Origin: Nematostella vectensis
Taxonomy: Eukaryota > Cnidaria > Anthozoa > Actiniaria > Edwardsiidae
Length of the DNA: 64,000 nt
Assembly (NCBI RefSeq): GCF_932526225.1
Contig: NC_064041.1
Coordinates: 5,204,046 to 5,268,045, forward strand
Direction of reading: 5' to 3'
Position numbers and translations under genes: made by a program. Positions 1 through 11,140 of this stretch are shown here, one piece after another. The notes beneath the pieces are model-generated. The model ran no database searches. It saw nothing but the letters and a program-made list of their open reading frames with translations, and was not told where the DNA came from. The first letter of the stretch is position 1. Every line of letters starts with the position of its first letter.

Positions 1-560
1 GACAATGGACGCTAAGTAATTTGAACGGTAGTAAATGTTAGCGTCCCTAGAAAAATGCGCGTCCCCAAGCGAGTATAAAAGCGGCTGTTTTTACGGTATC
101 TGTTAGTAGTTTAAGTACCGTTGAGCAAAGGAGGCGCATTGCTTGCGAGGCGTGATGCGGGAGCGAGAAATGCAGTTGCTCCGGGAAGACAGTCAGCAGA
201 GATAAATTACAAGCTTAGATCGCTGTCCGTACGGGCCTGTATGCCAGTTGTGTTCAGTTTAATAACCGGTTGTAAATACTTTGTTTTTAAAACTAGCCTT
301 TGGTTTAGGTTACCTTTTCTCGGGATTTGACTATGTTTGTTATCACTTAAAATTTATTATTTAATTTGTTAATAAATCCTTGCAAGTCCATGCCTTGCAT
401 CATGTATTCGTTCTCACGTTGCCTTTCGCTCGATCGTTTTCGTTTCATTCCATTTATTTTTGCCTACTTTTTGGCTGGTTTCAGAACCTGATAGTTTTGC
501 TTTCAGTATTGCATTTGTTTCTACATTTTTCGTAACCGCGCGGTAAATGTCAAGTTCCGA
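1..560 (+). promoter_or_regulatory. Promoter-like or LTR-like stretch, unassigned
   Basis: A clean TATA box (TATAAAA) lies at about 74-80 and an AATAAA signal at about 371, with no convincing ORF between them. TATA and polyadenylation signal about 300 bases apart fit a solo LTR or LTR end. They also fit a promoter for the Ig-receptor gene downstream. An ATG at 402 opens a 25-codon hydrophobic peptide that reaches a weak donor at 478 in phase 1, the phase needed by the first recognised receptor exon at 885. That would make it a signal-peptide exon, but the donor (GTTTCA) is poor. Both readings are inferences. Confidence 0.25.
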
Positions 561-569
561 CGGTTACAC

Positions 570-620
570 AAACATCATTATTATGACCATCATCATCATC
601 ATCATTATCATCATAATAAA
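570..620. repeat. CAT/ATT simple repeat
   Basis: Imperfect run of CAT and ATT triplets followed by an A-rich tract. Nothing else is recognised between it and the first receptor exon. Confidence 0.7.
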
Positions 621-884
621 AAAACATCACCTTATAGGACCTTTTATTTTTTTAACCCTTATGAAAGGGTTTTTGTCTATCATTTTCTCATGATTTGTTA
701 ATTAATTGCTCAGCGCATTGATTGTTGTGATGCTAAGGATGCACAATCGTTCGAAATAGCATATAACACAAATTGCATTGAACTTTAGCTTATTTATATC
801 ACAACCTTAAAAAAAGGAGCCAACTTCAACCCAAGGCAAGTCCCTCCTTGAGCGTGAGTCATACATTTCGCTGTCTTCCCTCAG

Positions 885-3800
885 GGATGTCGACAAGTCA
901 AAAGCTGTCGTTTCTCAAGCGCCCGCGTGACGCCCAAGTGGTCGAAGGACGTGACCAGTTCGTGGTGTTTGAGTGTATCATGTCCTGGGAAGTGGAATAC
1001 TTAGGGAACTATACCTACAACGGCTATTAGTAAGTCATTTACTGTCGAACCCGTTGTATCGCAATGTCGCATTTTCAAAACATCGATTTGTTTTTGTCTT
1101 TTGGGATTTTTTGTTCCGCCAGTCAAATTATTCTAAGCCAATCAGATTCTTGCCATCTCTCGCCTAGTGCAGTTGCCTGGCTTTGTGTCGCGACACTGTC
1201 TGGTTTTCGTCCAGAGGATAGCCAGGTAAGTGCACAAAGACTCTGATTTGCTAAGAATGGTTTTACTGACGGAACAGAAAACCAAAACAAATCGCGATAC
1301 AACGGATTCGACAGTAAGTAAAAAAGGTATTCCTACAACGGTTATTAGTGAGTCAATGCAGTTACACACTTACTAAAAAAGATTCCTACAACGGCTACTA
1401 GTAAGTCATTTCAGATAAACAAAAGGTATTTCTACAACGGTTTTTAGTAAGTTCTGTTACAAACTCAAATCAAGCTATCCCGAATGGCTTTTAGTCAAGG
1501 TCAATGCAGTTATTCACTCACTAAAATATATCCACAAGGGTTTCGTAGATGAGATCCATCCCCGGGAGGACCGAAGTACACTTGAAATTCCATTGTTGCC
1601 GAAACCCTCAATTTTTCTTATTCACGCTATGAAACCGTGATAACCCTTACCAACTCTAATGCCTAATTTAAATATGCTCCGTTTGATTGAGTCTTAATCC
1701 AATACGCTTACACGCATTTTTATGAAGTCTTATCACATAGCCGTAGCAGGCTTCGAATAATTGAGTGAAGGGGGCATGATACAGAAACATTGAGAAAACA
1801 TTGGGGAGGGGCACAGCCACGCCCCTACTGGTCATTTCCTTATCACAGCCACTCCTTGCTACGACCCTAGATCAGCCCTGTTCAGGTCACATTTGTAATA
1901 ACCTGCCACATTTGTTATAATGGCCACACATTTGTAGTAATCTATCTGATATCTTATGAAAGAAACATTGTATGACATCCAAACTTGGTAGGTGTCATGT
2001 AGGTGTCAAGGGGTGGGAGGTGGGGGGGGGGGGGGGGGGGGTACAACCAGATGGTCATATTATATATGTGACCTCAACAAGCCCTTCTGTAAACTGTAAA
2101 CCTCTTAACAGCTCCCTTTCCTCCTTTTGTCTTTCGAAAGTTTTCCAGTTAAACCCAAGATCTCGTGGTACAAAGGGAACAACGTGTTATCACCAAGTAG
2201 CAAGTATGGCTTCGTGCATAATACAACGTCTACAAAGATCGCTATTTACCGCCCTACCAAGGCCGACGAGGGGACATACAGATGCGTGGCAATAGATACA
2301 AGCAATGTTGTGTTTGTAGCCCAAGCTCAACTTACCGTCAAGACTGAGATAGAAGGTACTGAAGAGGTCTTGAATGCAGCGATTAAATCCGCTTTGTCAC
2401 CAGTTTACTTCCGGTCGATCACGTAACAATATCCGATGGAAAACGCGAGAAATATTTCAAAATATTGAAAGCAGTGTGTTTATTGGAAGTTTCTTTGAGG
2501 ATCTGATTGATAATTTAGAGCGGATGGCCTGTTTAATATCTCGGATTTTAATAGATTCTTTTGTCTTTTAACGGTTTAGGTTTCCGTCGGACCTCCGACA
2601 TGACATCTCTGGACGATTCTAGTTAGCGTAAAAATCGTTTTTCTTGCGCAAATTAACTAAAACTTGCTTGAACTTGTTGGCGCTATATTCTGAACATGGG
2701 ATGTTATCTTGCTGTTTGCTCGCTATCGTAAATTGATCGGATGAGTATGAGCTGTTTACGCCATTGTTTGTCAGTCTGCAATCGACTGGCAAGGCTGAAT
2801 TCCCTCGCAAAGATGCAAGATGTCCTAATGGTCCTGTGATAACGGCATGCATATTCCAACTGCATATAGCCAGACTTTGTACGCTTATATGATCGAGTGT
2901 ATCCAATAGGTCCCAATGTAGTCAGTCGCGTACCCAGGATTGGCTGAGGGGGGTGCGCAGTCATAGGTATCATATGGAAAAAAGCATAGTATTTGAAGAT
3001 TTCTTAATAAAAAATGACCCACTTTTTGGCCGCAAAGTTGCACCCCCCTTCCCTGTGTACGTGCCTGGTAGTTTACTGTCTCGTGCGAGAATTAATCATT
3101 GGATTAATCAGTGGATTTATATCATTGAATCATGTGTTTATCCATTCTACTTATTTAGAATCCAGTCCAAAGTTTGATGGTACTTTACCTCCCTCAATGG
3201 TCGCCTTCCTGGGAAAATCAGCCAAGATCACCTGCCCTCGCGCGAGAGGGGCGTTAACCTACACGTGGTACCACAACGCCGTCCCAGTCTCACCTGATCA
3301 CAGGGTCTCAGTCACGAGTAATGGCAGCCTGTTGATCAAAGATGTCATGAGGCCTGATAACGGGATATATCAGGTTTTTGCAGAGAATTCGTTCGGAAAG
3401 AGCAGTGCGGAGCCTGTATACTTACTCGTCTCAGGTAAGTTATGTTCTTTGTCAGTCGCCATTTTGTCATCCTAGCCAAAGACCAAGTGTGACAATGCAT
3501 CCATTTCCATCAGCTGATTTGGGAAATTCAATGCGATATTTTCGATAGAATTTTATAATTAAACTTTATTTTTAGATCAATATTTCGAGAGTTTTACACA
3601 TTATATGTCTTTCAATATTGAATTAAAACAATAAAAAAGGTGTTTGGCTGACAACGGCACTTTGAGTTCCACGGGACGCATTACTTATCACGGTGATACG
3701 GAATCAGTCAACTTTAGGTCTAGATCCATCCCTGTCACCTTTATCTGTCAAATGTTCAACCATTATTTACCTTTTCTTTGTAACGTGGAAATTGCCTTGG

Positions 3801-6800
3801 TAACTTATTATAATCTTTCTTCAGAGCTTAATGTAATAAGCACAACGTCTACATCGCCATCGCCATTGCCATCACCATCACCTACGTCAATAACACCACC
3901 TGCATCAGTAACTCTGCCAAACTCAACGAATTCCATTCAACCAACAACGGTTGCCAAGGAGCAGCCGTCATCAAGGGAACCATTCACAGAACCCAATACA
4001 AGGTTACCCAGTTCCAAGAAGGTTGAGCCCTGGAAAAATATACCAGGCAGCAAATATTTCCCCGGAAGAGACGGGTCAACAGAAAGTGCTGGACTTGGTG
4101 CGAAAATGGAGCAGAGCAGGACGGAAAGATGGAGGACGATTGCCTTGGTCTGCCTGGTAACTATTGGCCTTGTGGTGCTTGGTCTTATAGTTCTGTTTAC
4201 TTATTATAAAAGGTAAGGTAAAAGGGGGCGGATTCATTTATGTCTATGTGTGTGTCAATGGGGGAGGGGGGTGAAATACAGTAAGGGAAGGGGGGGGGGG
4301 TGAAGGACTAGGATCTTTTCTTAGGCAGTTCTAGGTATTTGTTTTTAAGATGTGAATGAAATGAAGATAGTTACAAGGTAAAATATAACAGGGCCATACC
4401 TAGCCGGGACAGCTGCTTCCCCACCCCTCCCCCGACATTATAGTAGGGAAAGAAAACAGACTAAGGCTTGCCCCGCCTCCGGAACACTTATTCTAAGGCC
4501 AGAAGTTTTGTGACAGATTTGCAACTGTTACAGAAAAAACTTGCTCAAACTTCCAAGCGTATCGTTCTCGAAGAACACCAGGCGTCTCTCGCACAGTGAA
4601 AGGTAACGACCAATCAACAACCAATTTTTATATAAAAATGTTTTTGGAGTTTTTCTCGGATTTCCTGTGATGTTCCAGGTTCTCAGGACCCACCACAGGA
4701 GTACTGTACTTTTCGGGTTTCCTGTGGTGCCCTAGGTTCATATGTCTCACCACAGCAATCCCGTTCTTTTCGGGTTTTCTGTGGTTTTCTAGGTTCTTAT
4801 GTCCCACCACAAGAATCCCGTTCTTTTCAGGTTTTCTTTGTGTTCTAGGTTCTCATAAACCACCACAGAAGACCCGTTTTTTCGGGTTTCCTGTGGTAAT
4901 CAATGTTCTCATGGTCCACAACAGGAATCCCGAGTAGGACGCTGCTGTGAGGGGATGTTTGGGGATGTTTCATTTCTGCTTTCATGATAGCTTCATATTG
5001 GCTTTTTGTAGCACCACACCGGACTACGATCTACGACTCGACAGCAAGAACCCTCTTTACGGGGACAGTCGGACAAACAGAGAAGAAAGGTGTAGAGCCT
5101 ATCACTCCCCACTCCCCCACGGGACAGTCAGACAACAATCATCTCCTCCTCCCCCACGGGACAGTCAGACAAACAATCATCTCCTCCTCACCCACGGGAC
5201 AGTCAGACAAACAATCATCTCCTCCTCACCGACGGGACAGTCAGACAAACAATCATCTCCTCCTCACCCACGGGACAGTCAGACAAACAATCATCTCCTA
5301 CTCCCCCACGGGACAGTCAGACAAACAATCATCTCCTACTCACCCACGGGACAGTCAGACAAACAATCATCTCCTCCTCACCCACGGGACAGTCAGACAA
5401 ACAATCATCTCCTACTCCCCCACGGGACAGTCAGACAAACAATCATCTCTCCCTCCCTCACGGGAAAGTCAGACAAACAATCATCTCCTCCTCCCCCACG
5501 GGACAGTCAGACAAACAGAGAAGAAAAGTATAGAGCATATCACTCTCCCACGGGGACAAACAATCACCTTCTACCCCCTCACGGGGACAGTCAGACAAAT
5601 AATTATCTCCTACCCCCTCACGGGACAGTCAGACAAACAATTACCTCCTACCCCCTCACGGGGACAGTCAGACAAACAATCATCTCCTACTCCCCCAACG
5701 GTACAGTCAGACAAACAATCACCTCCTACCCCCTCACGGGGAGAGTCAAACAAACAATCATCTCCTACTCCCCCACCGAGACAGTCAGACAAACAATCAC
5801 CTCCTATCCCCTCACGGGGACAGTCAAACAAACAATCATCTCCTACTCCCCCACCGGGATAGTCAGACAAACTCGTTACACTCTCCCACTCCCTCACGGA
5901 GACAGTCAGTACTCTTTTACTCCCAAACGGAGTGACAAACACACTTGACAAACATCATCTCATTACTCCACACCCCCCTTCCCAAGGGTTTATAAAAAAA
6001 TCTGTTATTTGTGTGTTTTCAGATTTGAAAGCAATGTATACGTGTCAATTCACGATGACTCAAACCCACTGTACAGCGGTTTTTGCCCTAACAGGCAAGA
6101 ACCGAATAGTTCCAAAAATCCAATGTACAGCGGTACACACCATGATAGGCAAGACCCGGATAGTGGCAAAAATCATCTGTACAGCGGTATACACCATAAC
6201 AGGCAAGAGCCGAATAGTTCCAAAAATCCCCTGTACAGCGGTACACACCATGATAGGGAAGACCCGGATAGTTGCAAAAATCATCTGTACAGCGGTATAC
6301 ACCCTGACAGGCAATATCATGATGTTGACAAAACTCATCTATACAGCAGTATATACCTTGATAGTCAAGACCCGCACAAGGACAAGAATCATCCGTACAG
6401 CGGTATACATCCTGACGGGTAAGTCCCGGATGATAAAGGTAATTTGTACGTGGTTTAGATACTGTAGGGTAGTAAAATGGGAGTTACTATTTTGTTCGCT
6501 ATTTTAACTGTGCGCGGGAGATTGGGTCGAGTTCATAAGCGGACAGCATGCTGAGACAATTTAAGGGGACGCAATTCAACTTGGCGTCATAAGTATGTTA
6601 ATGTGATACTAAAGGAAAGCCAGAAAATGGAGGGTTTTGGCAAATGTGCTCCCGGAATATCTTGGTTAGATATATTCAAAACATCAACATTGGCAACGTT
6701 CAACGCCATGTTGAATTGCATCCCATCCCCCGCGCAACGATAGAATGGCGAATACAATATGACAAGACAGTCATGAAAAGGAGGGTAAAAGCGCATAGAA

Positions 6801-8049
6801 AATTACTTGAAGAGAAACAAAAAATATCTCAAGTTAGCTTGATACGATTTATCGTGGTTTTGAGTTATTAAAAAAATACTGTAAATATGTTTTATCATCC
6901 ATCAGTTCCGGTGCGTTCCCGTCACGTACTTCAACGAGAGAAACTTCGACGACAAGCAACATTTACGAGTAAGTCATTATGCTTATAACTCCAGGTAATC
7001 AGGCGCGTATCCAGGATTTGCTAAGAGGTAGCGCAGATGACGGCCGCTATCTTGGATAATGCTCTGCGCAGAAAGGAGAGGAAGGAAAAATGCGCGGGGC
7101 AGGCGGGAGTGCTGCTTTCTCGAAAAAAAAAAATAATGAAATTTCAAAGTTGCAAAAGGAGAGGGGACTAGGTTGCAGTCCCTTGTAATGGGAGGTCGCT
7201 AAGGTGGAAATGCAAAACCATTCCATAATCCCATTAGCTCAGTCCTGTTCCCGGATCATCTCGTTCCGATGCGGCTTTCTTTGTTATATATTAGCTACTG
7301 TGTAGATAACTGTCCATATGTCTTGAATATATCTTAACAGTCTTTTAATCAAACTGAAATTGATGACATTTGCCGTTATGACCAAAGCTTGTAAGTAGTA
7401 CGATTAACAAAACTGTGCCACAGAAATGTATCTTATAAATTTTGCACAAGGTGCCCCCCTCAAAGCAAAAGTGTGTCATTTCATTATATATTGTCCCAAT
7501 ATGCGCACCATACCACACCCCATATGAAGAAAACGTTGTCGTTTTGAGGGACTGGTACCGAGGAATCTTAGTTTCTTTTCAGATACTTTCTCCATTGACC
7601 AAGGGTGGTCACAGTCACTGTTTTTCTCTTCTGATTACAATCCATAAAGTTTACGAAGCACCTGCGGTACGACAACCTTAAAAATGACAAGAATCATGCA
7701 GTTTTTCCAAATAAGGAATATATTAGTTTCCTCATATGGAAGTGACCGTGTTTGTCAAAAGCGAGAATTTTTGGCAAAATTTTCTTGATATGCTGCCCTC
7801 AGCCAATCCTGGGTACATTGTGTGTTCCTATCAAATATCACAAAATACTGTCACTTATTTACTAATTTGAAACTTGATAATGTTTGGCCATTGATTTCTT
7901 GCTCATGTGATTTTTGTATATTACCATCTAGGCCTGTGGCCAGCCTAGAAATACTGGAGGCATCAAATGGCATACAAGGAACATCATGTGACCTTCAGGG
8001 AGCATCACATGACAACACAGCCATGGAGTGTGACAAGGAGACCGAATGA
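885..8049 (+). CDS. Ig-domain transmembrane receptor with tandem NPxY-like tail (8 exons recognised, 5' end missing)
   Basis: Exons read as 885-1029, 2141-2355, 3159-3434, 3825-4212, 5012-5089, 6023-6418, 6906-6968 and 7932-8049 (TGA); all junction phases agree, giving about 558 residues. Order: an I-set-like Ig domain over the first two exons (FEC and TYRC cysteines, ISWYKG tryptophan); a second Ig domain in one phase 1-1 exon (ITC, TWYH) whose second cysteine is replaced by Val in the IYQVFAEN strand; a Ser/Thr/Pro stalk; one transmembrane helix (about 4137-4205) ending in YYK; then a tail of about 240 residues. The tail holds NPLYGDS, seven 18-residue repeats centred on NPxY or NHLY, and a C-terminal IYEPV. 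NPxY motifs in other receptors recruit PTB-domain proteins, so a signalling or endocytic role is inferred. No signal-peptide exon is certain. Donor 1030 (GTAAGT) gives a long Cys-Trp spacing in Ig 1; a weak donor at 982 would give canonical spacing in the same phase. An AATAAA lies at 8965-8970. The family is not recognised. Confidence 0.85.
1009..1500 (+). repeat. Copies of the exon 3' end and splice donor inside the following intron
   Basis: The last bases of exon 885-1029 plus its donor (CCTACAACGGCTATTAGTAA, starting about 1012) recur at about 1331, 1384 and 1430 and in decayed form near 1480. Three copies keep donor consensus: GTGAGT at 1348, GTAAGT at 1401 and GTAAGT at 1447. An inverted-repeat element (1042-1314) sits between the original and the first copy. 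Use of a downstream donor would include the in-frame TAG at 1028-1030. Confidence 0.75.
1042..1314. mobile_element. Tc1/mariner-type MITE flanked by TA
   Basis: The left end CTGTCGAACCCGTTGTATCG is the near-perfect inverse of the right end GATACAACGGATTCGACAG, with TA on both sides (1040-1041, 1315-1316). It is 273 bp with no coding capacity. Single arms of the same family lie at 43075-43220 and 56955-57075. Membership of the TA-target superfamily is inferred from the flanking dinucleotide. Confidence 0.8.
1501..2140. other. Receptor intron remainder with poly-G tract
   Basis: Intron sequence with a run of about 20 G at 2022-2041 and a segment near 1800-1840 (GGGGCACAGCCACGCCCCTA) that recurs near 16465, so it is part of a dispersed repeat. 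The polypyrimidine tract at 2109-2137 leads to the acceptor at 2140. Confidence 0.5.
2396..2598 (+). mobile_element. MITE copy, degenerate right end
   Basis: Starts GTCACCAGTTTACTTCCGGT and is about 85-90 percent identical by eye to the complete element at 54993-55207. Here the right inverted repeat has decayed (CCTCCGACATGACATC). It lies 41 bases after a receptor exon donor. The short ORF crossing it occurs in both copies but is interrupted at its end, so it is treated as non-coding. Confidence 0.8.
2923..3068 (+). mobile_element. MITE of the CGCGTACCCAGG family
   Basis: Begins CGCGTACCCAGGATTGGCTG and ends GTGTACGTGCCTGG, weak inverted ends, with the shared interior TCATATGGAAAA and CACTTTTTGGCCGC. 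Other copies lie at 46926-47090 and, inverted, at 59612-59762. It sits in the intron just before the second Ig exon. Confidence 0.7.
4650..4935. repeat. Five-copy degenerate tandem repeat, about 58 bp
   Basis: Units share TTTTCGGGTTTCCTGTGGT, then a CTAGGTTCTCAT-like segment and CCACCACAGGAATCCCG. CCTGTGGT and ACCACAG in each unit can pair into small hairpins. It occupies the intron between the transmembrane exon and exon 5012-5089. Confidence 0.75.
5056..5920 (+). repeat. Exon-derived 38-bp minisatellite, about 22 copies, in receptor intron
   Basis: The unit is about 38 bp with the core GGGACAGTCAGACAAACAAT. The core also forms the 3' end of the coding exon 5012-5089 (GGACAGTCGGACAAACAGAG), and one internal copy at 5501-5550 preserves a longer exon-plus-donor segment with the donor GT mutated to AT. 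The period is not a multiple of three and the unit lacks stops, so all three forward frames stay open for hundreds of bases. The exon's own frame stays open to the stop at 5946-5948, so a retained intron would be translated as a Ser/Pro/Gln-rich extension. Confidence 0.85.
6063..6418 (+). repeat. Coding 54-bp repeat: seven NPxY/NHLY units
   Basis: Seven units of 18 codons lie in the receptor tail exon. The tyrosine cores in order are NPLYSG, NPMYSG, NHLYSG, NPLYSG, NHLYSG, THLYSS and NHPYSG, followed by HHDRQDPDS- or HHNRQEPNS-type spacers. NP and NH versions alternate in the middle units, giving a 36-residue higher-order period. The preceding exon has a related NPLYGDS. Confidence 0.9.
6969..7931. 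other. Last receptor intron with a dispersed-repeat fragment
   Basis: At about 6996-7105 there is a segment (GCGTATCCAGGATTTGCT, then CTTGGATAATGCTCTGCGCA and AAAAATGCGCGGGG) that recurs near 13440-13710. The rest is AT-rich with no coding signal seen. Confidence 0.5.
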
Positions 8050-9253
8050 AGAGGAGAGGGCTTGGGGAGAACAGACAATCTTTTCCTTTCTCGTTTTTAA
8101 GAAAATAATTGACTTAGCAAAACTAACAAAAAAAAAATAGAGATGAAAACCTTATTTTCATAAACACATAAATATTCATAAGTAAGGCTTAAGGCATACG
8201 TCGAAACTAACATGAACCAAATCAATCTAATAATTGGTGCGTGTCCGAGTCGACCTTATTTACAAGTGGCGACACACTACGAGCCTATAATATTTTCTAG
8301 GAGATAATACCTTTAAAGTATTTTTTTCATACCTTCTTGAAATTTGCACGTAATAATTCATATCCAGTGAAATAATTCATATCCAGTTACTGTTAGGATT
8401 TTATTATTGCCTCAGAACAAAAGAACACTATGAATATGCACAAAAAATGAATGCTGCTGGGCTCAGCTAGAAACACATATAATTGCCGACTAGTATTTCC
8501 AATACTCATCAAAAAAATTTAAAACAGCACATTTGTTGCAAATCGACAATTCGCATTTCAGGGACGTATTTTGTCTTCAAAGCAGGACCAGCATTTTTAT
8601 GTTGACTTCTGTAAAATTCGCCATTTTGTTGAACAGTACGTGAAGCGCATGCTCTGTCAGTGGGGATCCGGCTTTTTTGTAAATGAGAGGGCGTACTTGC
8701 AGATTTGTAAAGGTTTGAATTTGAATCAATTATTTTTCTCATTTGCATAATGTTCTTATTCGGTTCAAGTTCCGTTCGACGTATGCCGGCAACCCGCGCC
8801 ACATACGATCCGATTCGACTCGGCGACTCGAACTTGAATCTATTTATAACAGTTGAACCAATTCGCGGCAAACGTCGTACCGTTCATGTACCTATATCCA
8901 AAACAATAGGTTCGACTGAATTAGGTTCATGTTAGGTTCGACCTGTGCCTTTAGCCTTAGATACAATAAATATAAAAAAATAAACTTAAGATATTATACA
9001 AATACACTTAGCACATGGACAGCATCTGCCTTTTTTCCTTTCCTTGCTTTTCTTTGCTTTCTTTTTTCTCTTCTTTTTCGACATGATGGAAAACCTCGTT
9101 CATGAAAACCTTCAAGATTTTGGCAGTTTAGTGTTTTGCTCTGATCATATCCTTTGCGTTATTTATAAACTTTGGGACGAAAAGGGGGACGAAAGCTTTA
9201 CATTTTCCGGGCTCTAATTAACGTTTTGGCGGGCTCTAATATATTAGGGAAAC
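8050..9253. other. Receptor 3' flank, no gene seen
   Basis: AT-rich sequence following the receptor stop. An AATAAA at 8965-8970 is the first good polyadenylation signal. Small direct repeats occur (CCAGTGAAATAATTCATATC near 8365). No supported ORF on either strand. Confidence 0.5.
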
Positions 9254-9554
9254 ATGGCGAGCACGACTCACAATCTTCTCGACTCGATGAGGAGGAGGTT
9301 TGAAATAATAAAAGAAGATTCTGTTCCCAAAAATACAGAAAAAACAAAAATCCTGGGCGATAAAAAAGTTCACCGAGTGTTGCACGAAGCGAAGTGTTGA
9401 ATGTTATTTTCACAGCATCAGCTCCTTGGATCTTGAAGGCATTTTACGTCGTTTCTATGCTGAAGTCAAAACAAAAGTCAAGAAGGACCTCTCGCCGAGA
9501 ACAGTAATGATTGCAAACAAGGCAGTTTATCCGTGGGCTGGCGGGGAAGTGAAT
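9254..9554 (+). pseudogene. Possible fragment of a transposon-derived (DUF3504/Crypton-like) gene
   Basis: ATG at 9254 opens a 48-codon frame (MASTTHNLLDSMRRR) that stops at 9400. A second open stretch in another frame, 9416-9554, follows a possible acceptor (TTTTCACAG) and ends at a good donor (GAAT|GTAAGT). It encodes LDLEGILRRFYAEVKTK, which by eye resembles the 'ILRRFYAEVRTKDG' signature of recombinase-derived DUF3504-type proteins. The two parts need a frameshift or an implausibly short intron to join, so a decayed fragment is preferred. The family assignment is from memory of the motif only. Confidence 0.3.
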
Positions 9555-10027
9555 GTAAGTTTTTCATCCTCGATCGAAACAAATATATGAATAGGAATTT
9601 GGCACGACATGCCAAATTGTCACTTTTTCAATTGCACAAGAAATTTTAATTCCTACAAGAGACATTCCGTTAAACTTTCTATATTTTTAAACAGTTGTTT
9701 CATTTATACAAAGAACCTTGAACACGTGTATATTTAGCAACGGTTGTGAAGTGAAATGAAGTTGTATTTAACTTAATTATGTTTAAAAATTTTAATGAAT
9801 TAGAAATATCACGCGATTTATCCGCGTTTTCCGATGTATTAAAAATGTTTTTGATTTTGCGCTGAATGCTCTTCAAAAATCGCTGCGCTCGGGCTTAAAT
9901 GAGCTCGAGTCGGGCCCAAAACATATTTAACGCCCGCAAACATCAACTAATTGTTATATTCTTCGCCTATTTTTGGAGTGTTTTTTTTTTTTTCAAACAG
10001 TTTTTCGTTGCTTTTGATAGGCTTGGG

Positions 10028-11140
10028 CAAGAGACCTTGATGTAAGAGAACGAATCCCCCGTATTAGGGTATGTTCCAATGATGACGTCCATGAAAGCTA
10101 TTTTTAGAACAAGCAGTTATTTTTAGATACGCCTCTGATTGGTTAGCGCTCACGTTTCCTAGCAACATGAGTCAAACGCGCGATCACATCTTGAGCGGTG
10201 TAACCGGCAGAGGCTGTTATGGAAATCTTTTTGACCGAAAACCATCCTTTTTTACAAACGCTGTGAAAATGATATTCCATAGAGTACGCTGGATCCAATC
10301 AACCGTTTCTCGGACATTGAAATGCATAGAGTGCGTGATTTTAGGCTCGGGGATCAACTTCCCCAGTAACAGTTTTCACGGCTGATTCGCAAATTATAAA
10401 GTAAAACAACAATCAATCATAAATCTGTGTTTACAACACACAATTCTCTTCCAATTCCCTTTTAATGAAAAAGAACCCAGAACTTAATACCATTATATTC
10501 ACACCGATATTGTGGTCATTAAGGCAGGTATTTCACAAATAAAAGATTTTAAGTCTCCATAATGAAGTAAATCTTATTCCGATGACAAGAGTTTCTTGAG
10601 TGACATTATTTCTGAACATTTGCGTGAAGAAAAGTTCATTCATCATCTAAAAATATTGTAAATCAAAGAAAAATAAAGGCCTTCTTGTATTTAAATACAT
10701 AACATAGACTGACAATGCCTAAGTTTTTCATCTCACCGTATTGAAGAGAAAAATAACTTTTTAGGAGTCAGCCTGATGCATCTTGAATGAACTCCAAACT
10801 CGCTGTTTCCCCGACGTCTTCCCGTTCAATATTTATATAACATTTAGATAACTTAACATTAGATAACTTAACAGATACCAGGACACCATCCTACAAGTAG
10901 CATTGTAATCATGAGCAGAGAAGCAGCTAAACGGATAAAAACAGGTAGCGAACGAAGTCAAGAAGTGCGAGGGAAAAAAATTGGGAAATGTACTATAGCT
11001 CGCGAGGTGCCTATAACCAAATATGGCGCGATGAACCATATATGGATGCTATGATTGACAAGCTCGCGCAATCTAAAAGTAGCTTTCATGGACGTTATCA
11101 TGGGCCACGGGGATTCGTTCTCTTATATCATGGTCTCTTG
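10028..11140. mobile_element. Non-autonomous DNA transposon, about 1.1 kb, long TIRs
   Basis: The left arm, from CAAGAGACCTTGATGTAAGA to the segment GACGTCCATGAAAGCTATTT, is mirrored at 11073-11140 with a few mismatches, giving inverted ends of about 70-75 bp. The interior has no ORF resembling a transposase, so the element is non-autonomous or decayed. No clear target duplication is visible. Confidence 0.8.

Noticed and set aside
4984-5951. Long ORFs (292, 333 and antisense 113 codons) as independent genes
   Set aside because: They arise from a 38-bp stop-free repeat; phase-consistent splicing 5089 to 6023 removes it. Only the sense frame matters, and only if the intron is retained.
885-8049. 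Assigning the Ig receptor to a known cnidarian allorecognition family (Alr-like)
   Set aside because: Architecture (Ig domains, stalk, one helix, tyrosine-rich tail) is similar in outline, but I see no diagnostic sequence motif and cannot search; left unassigned.
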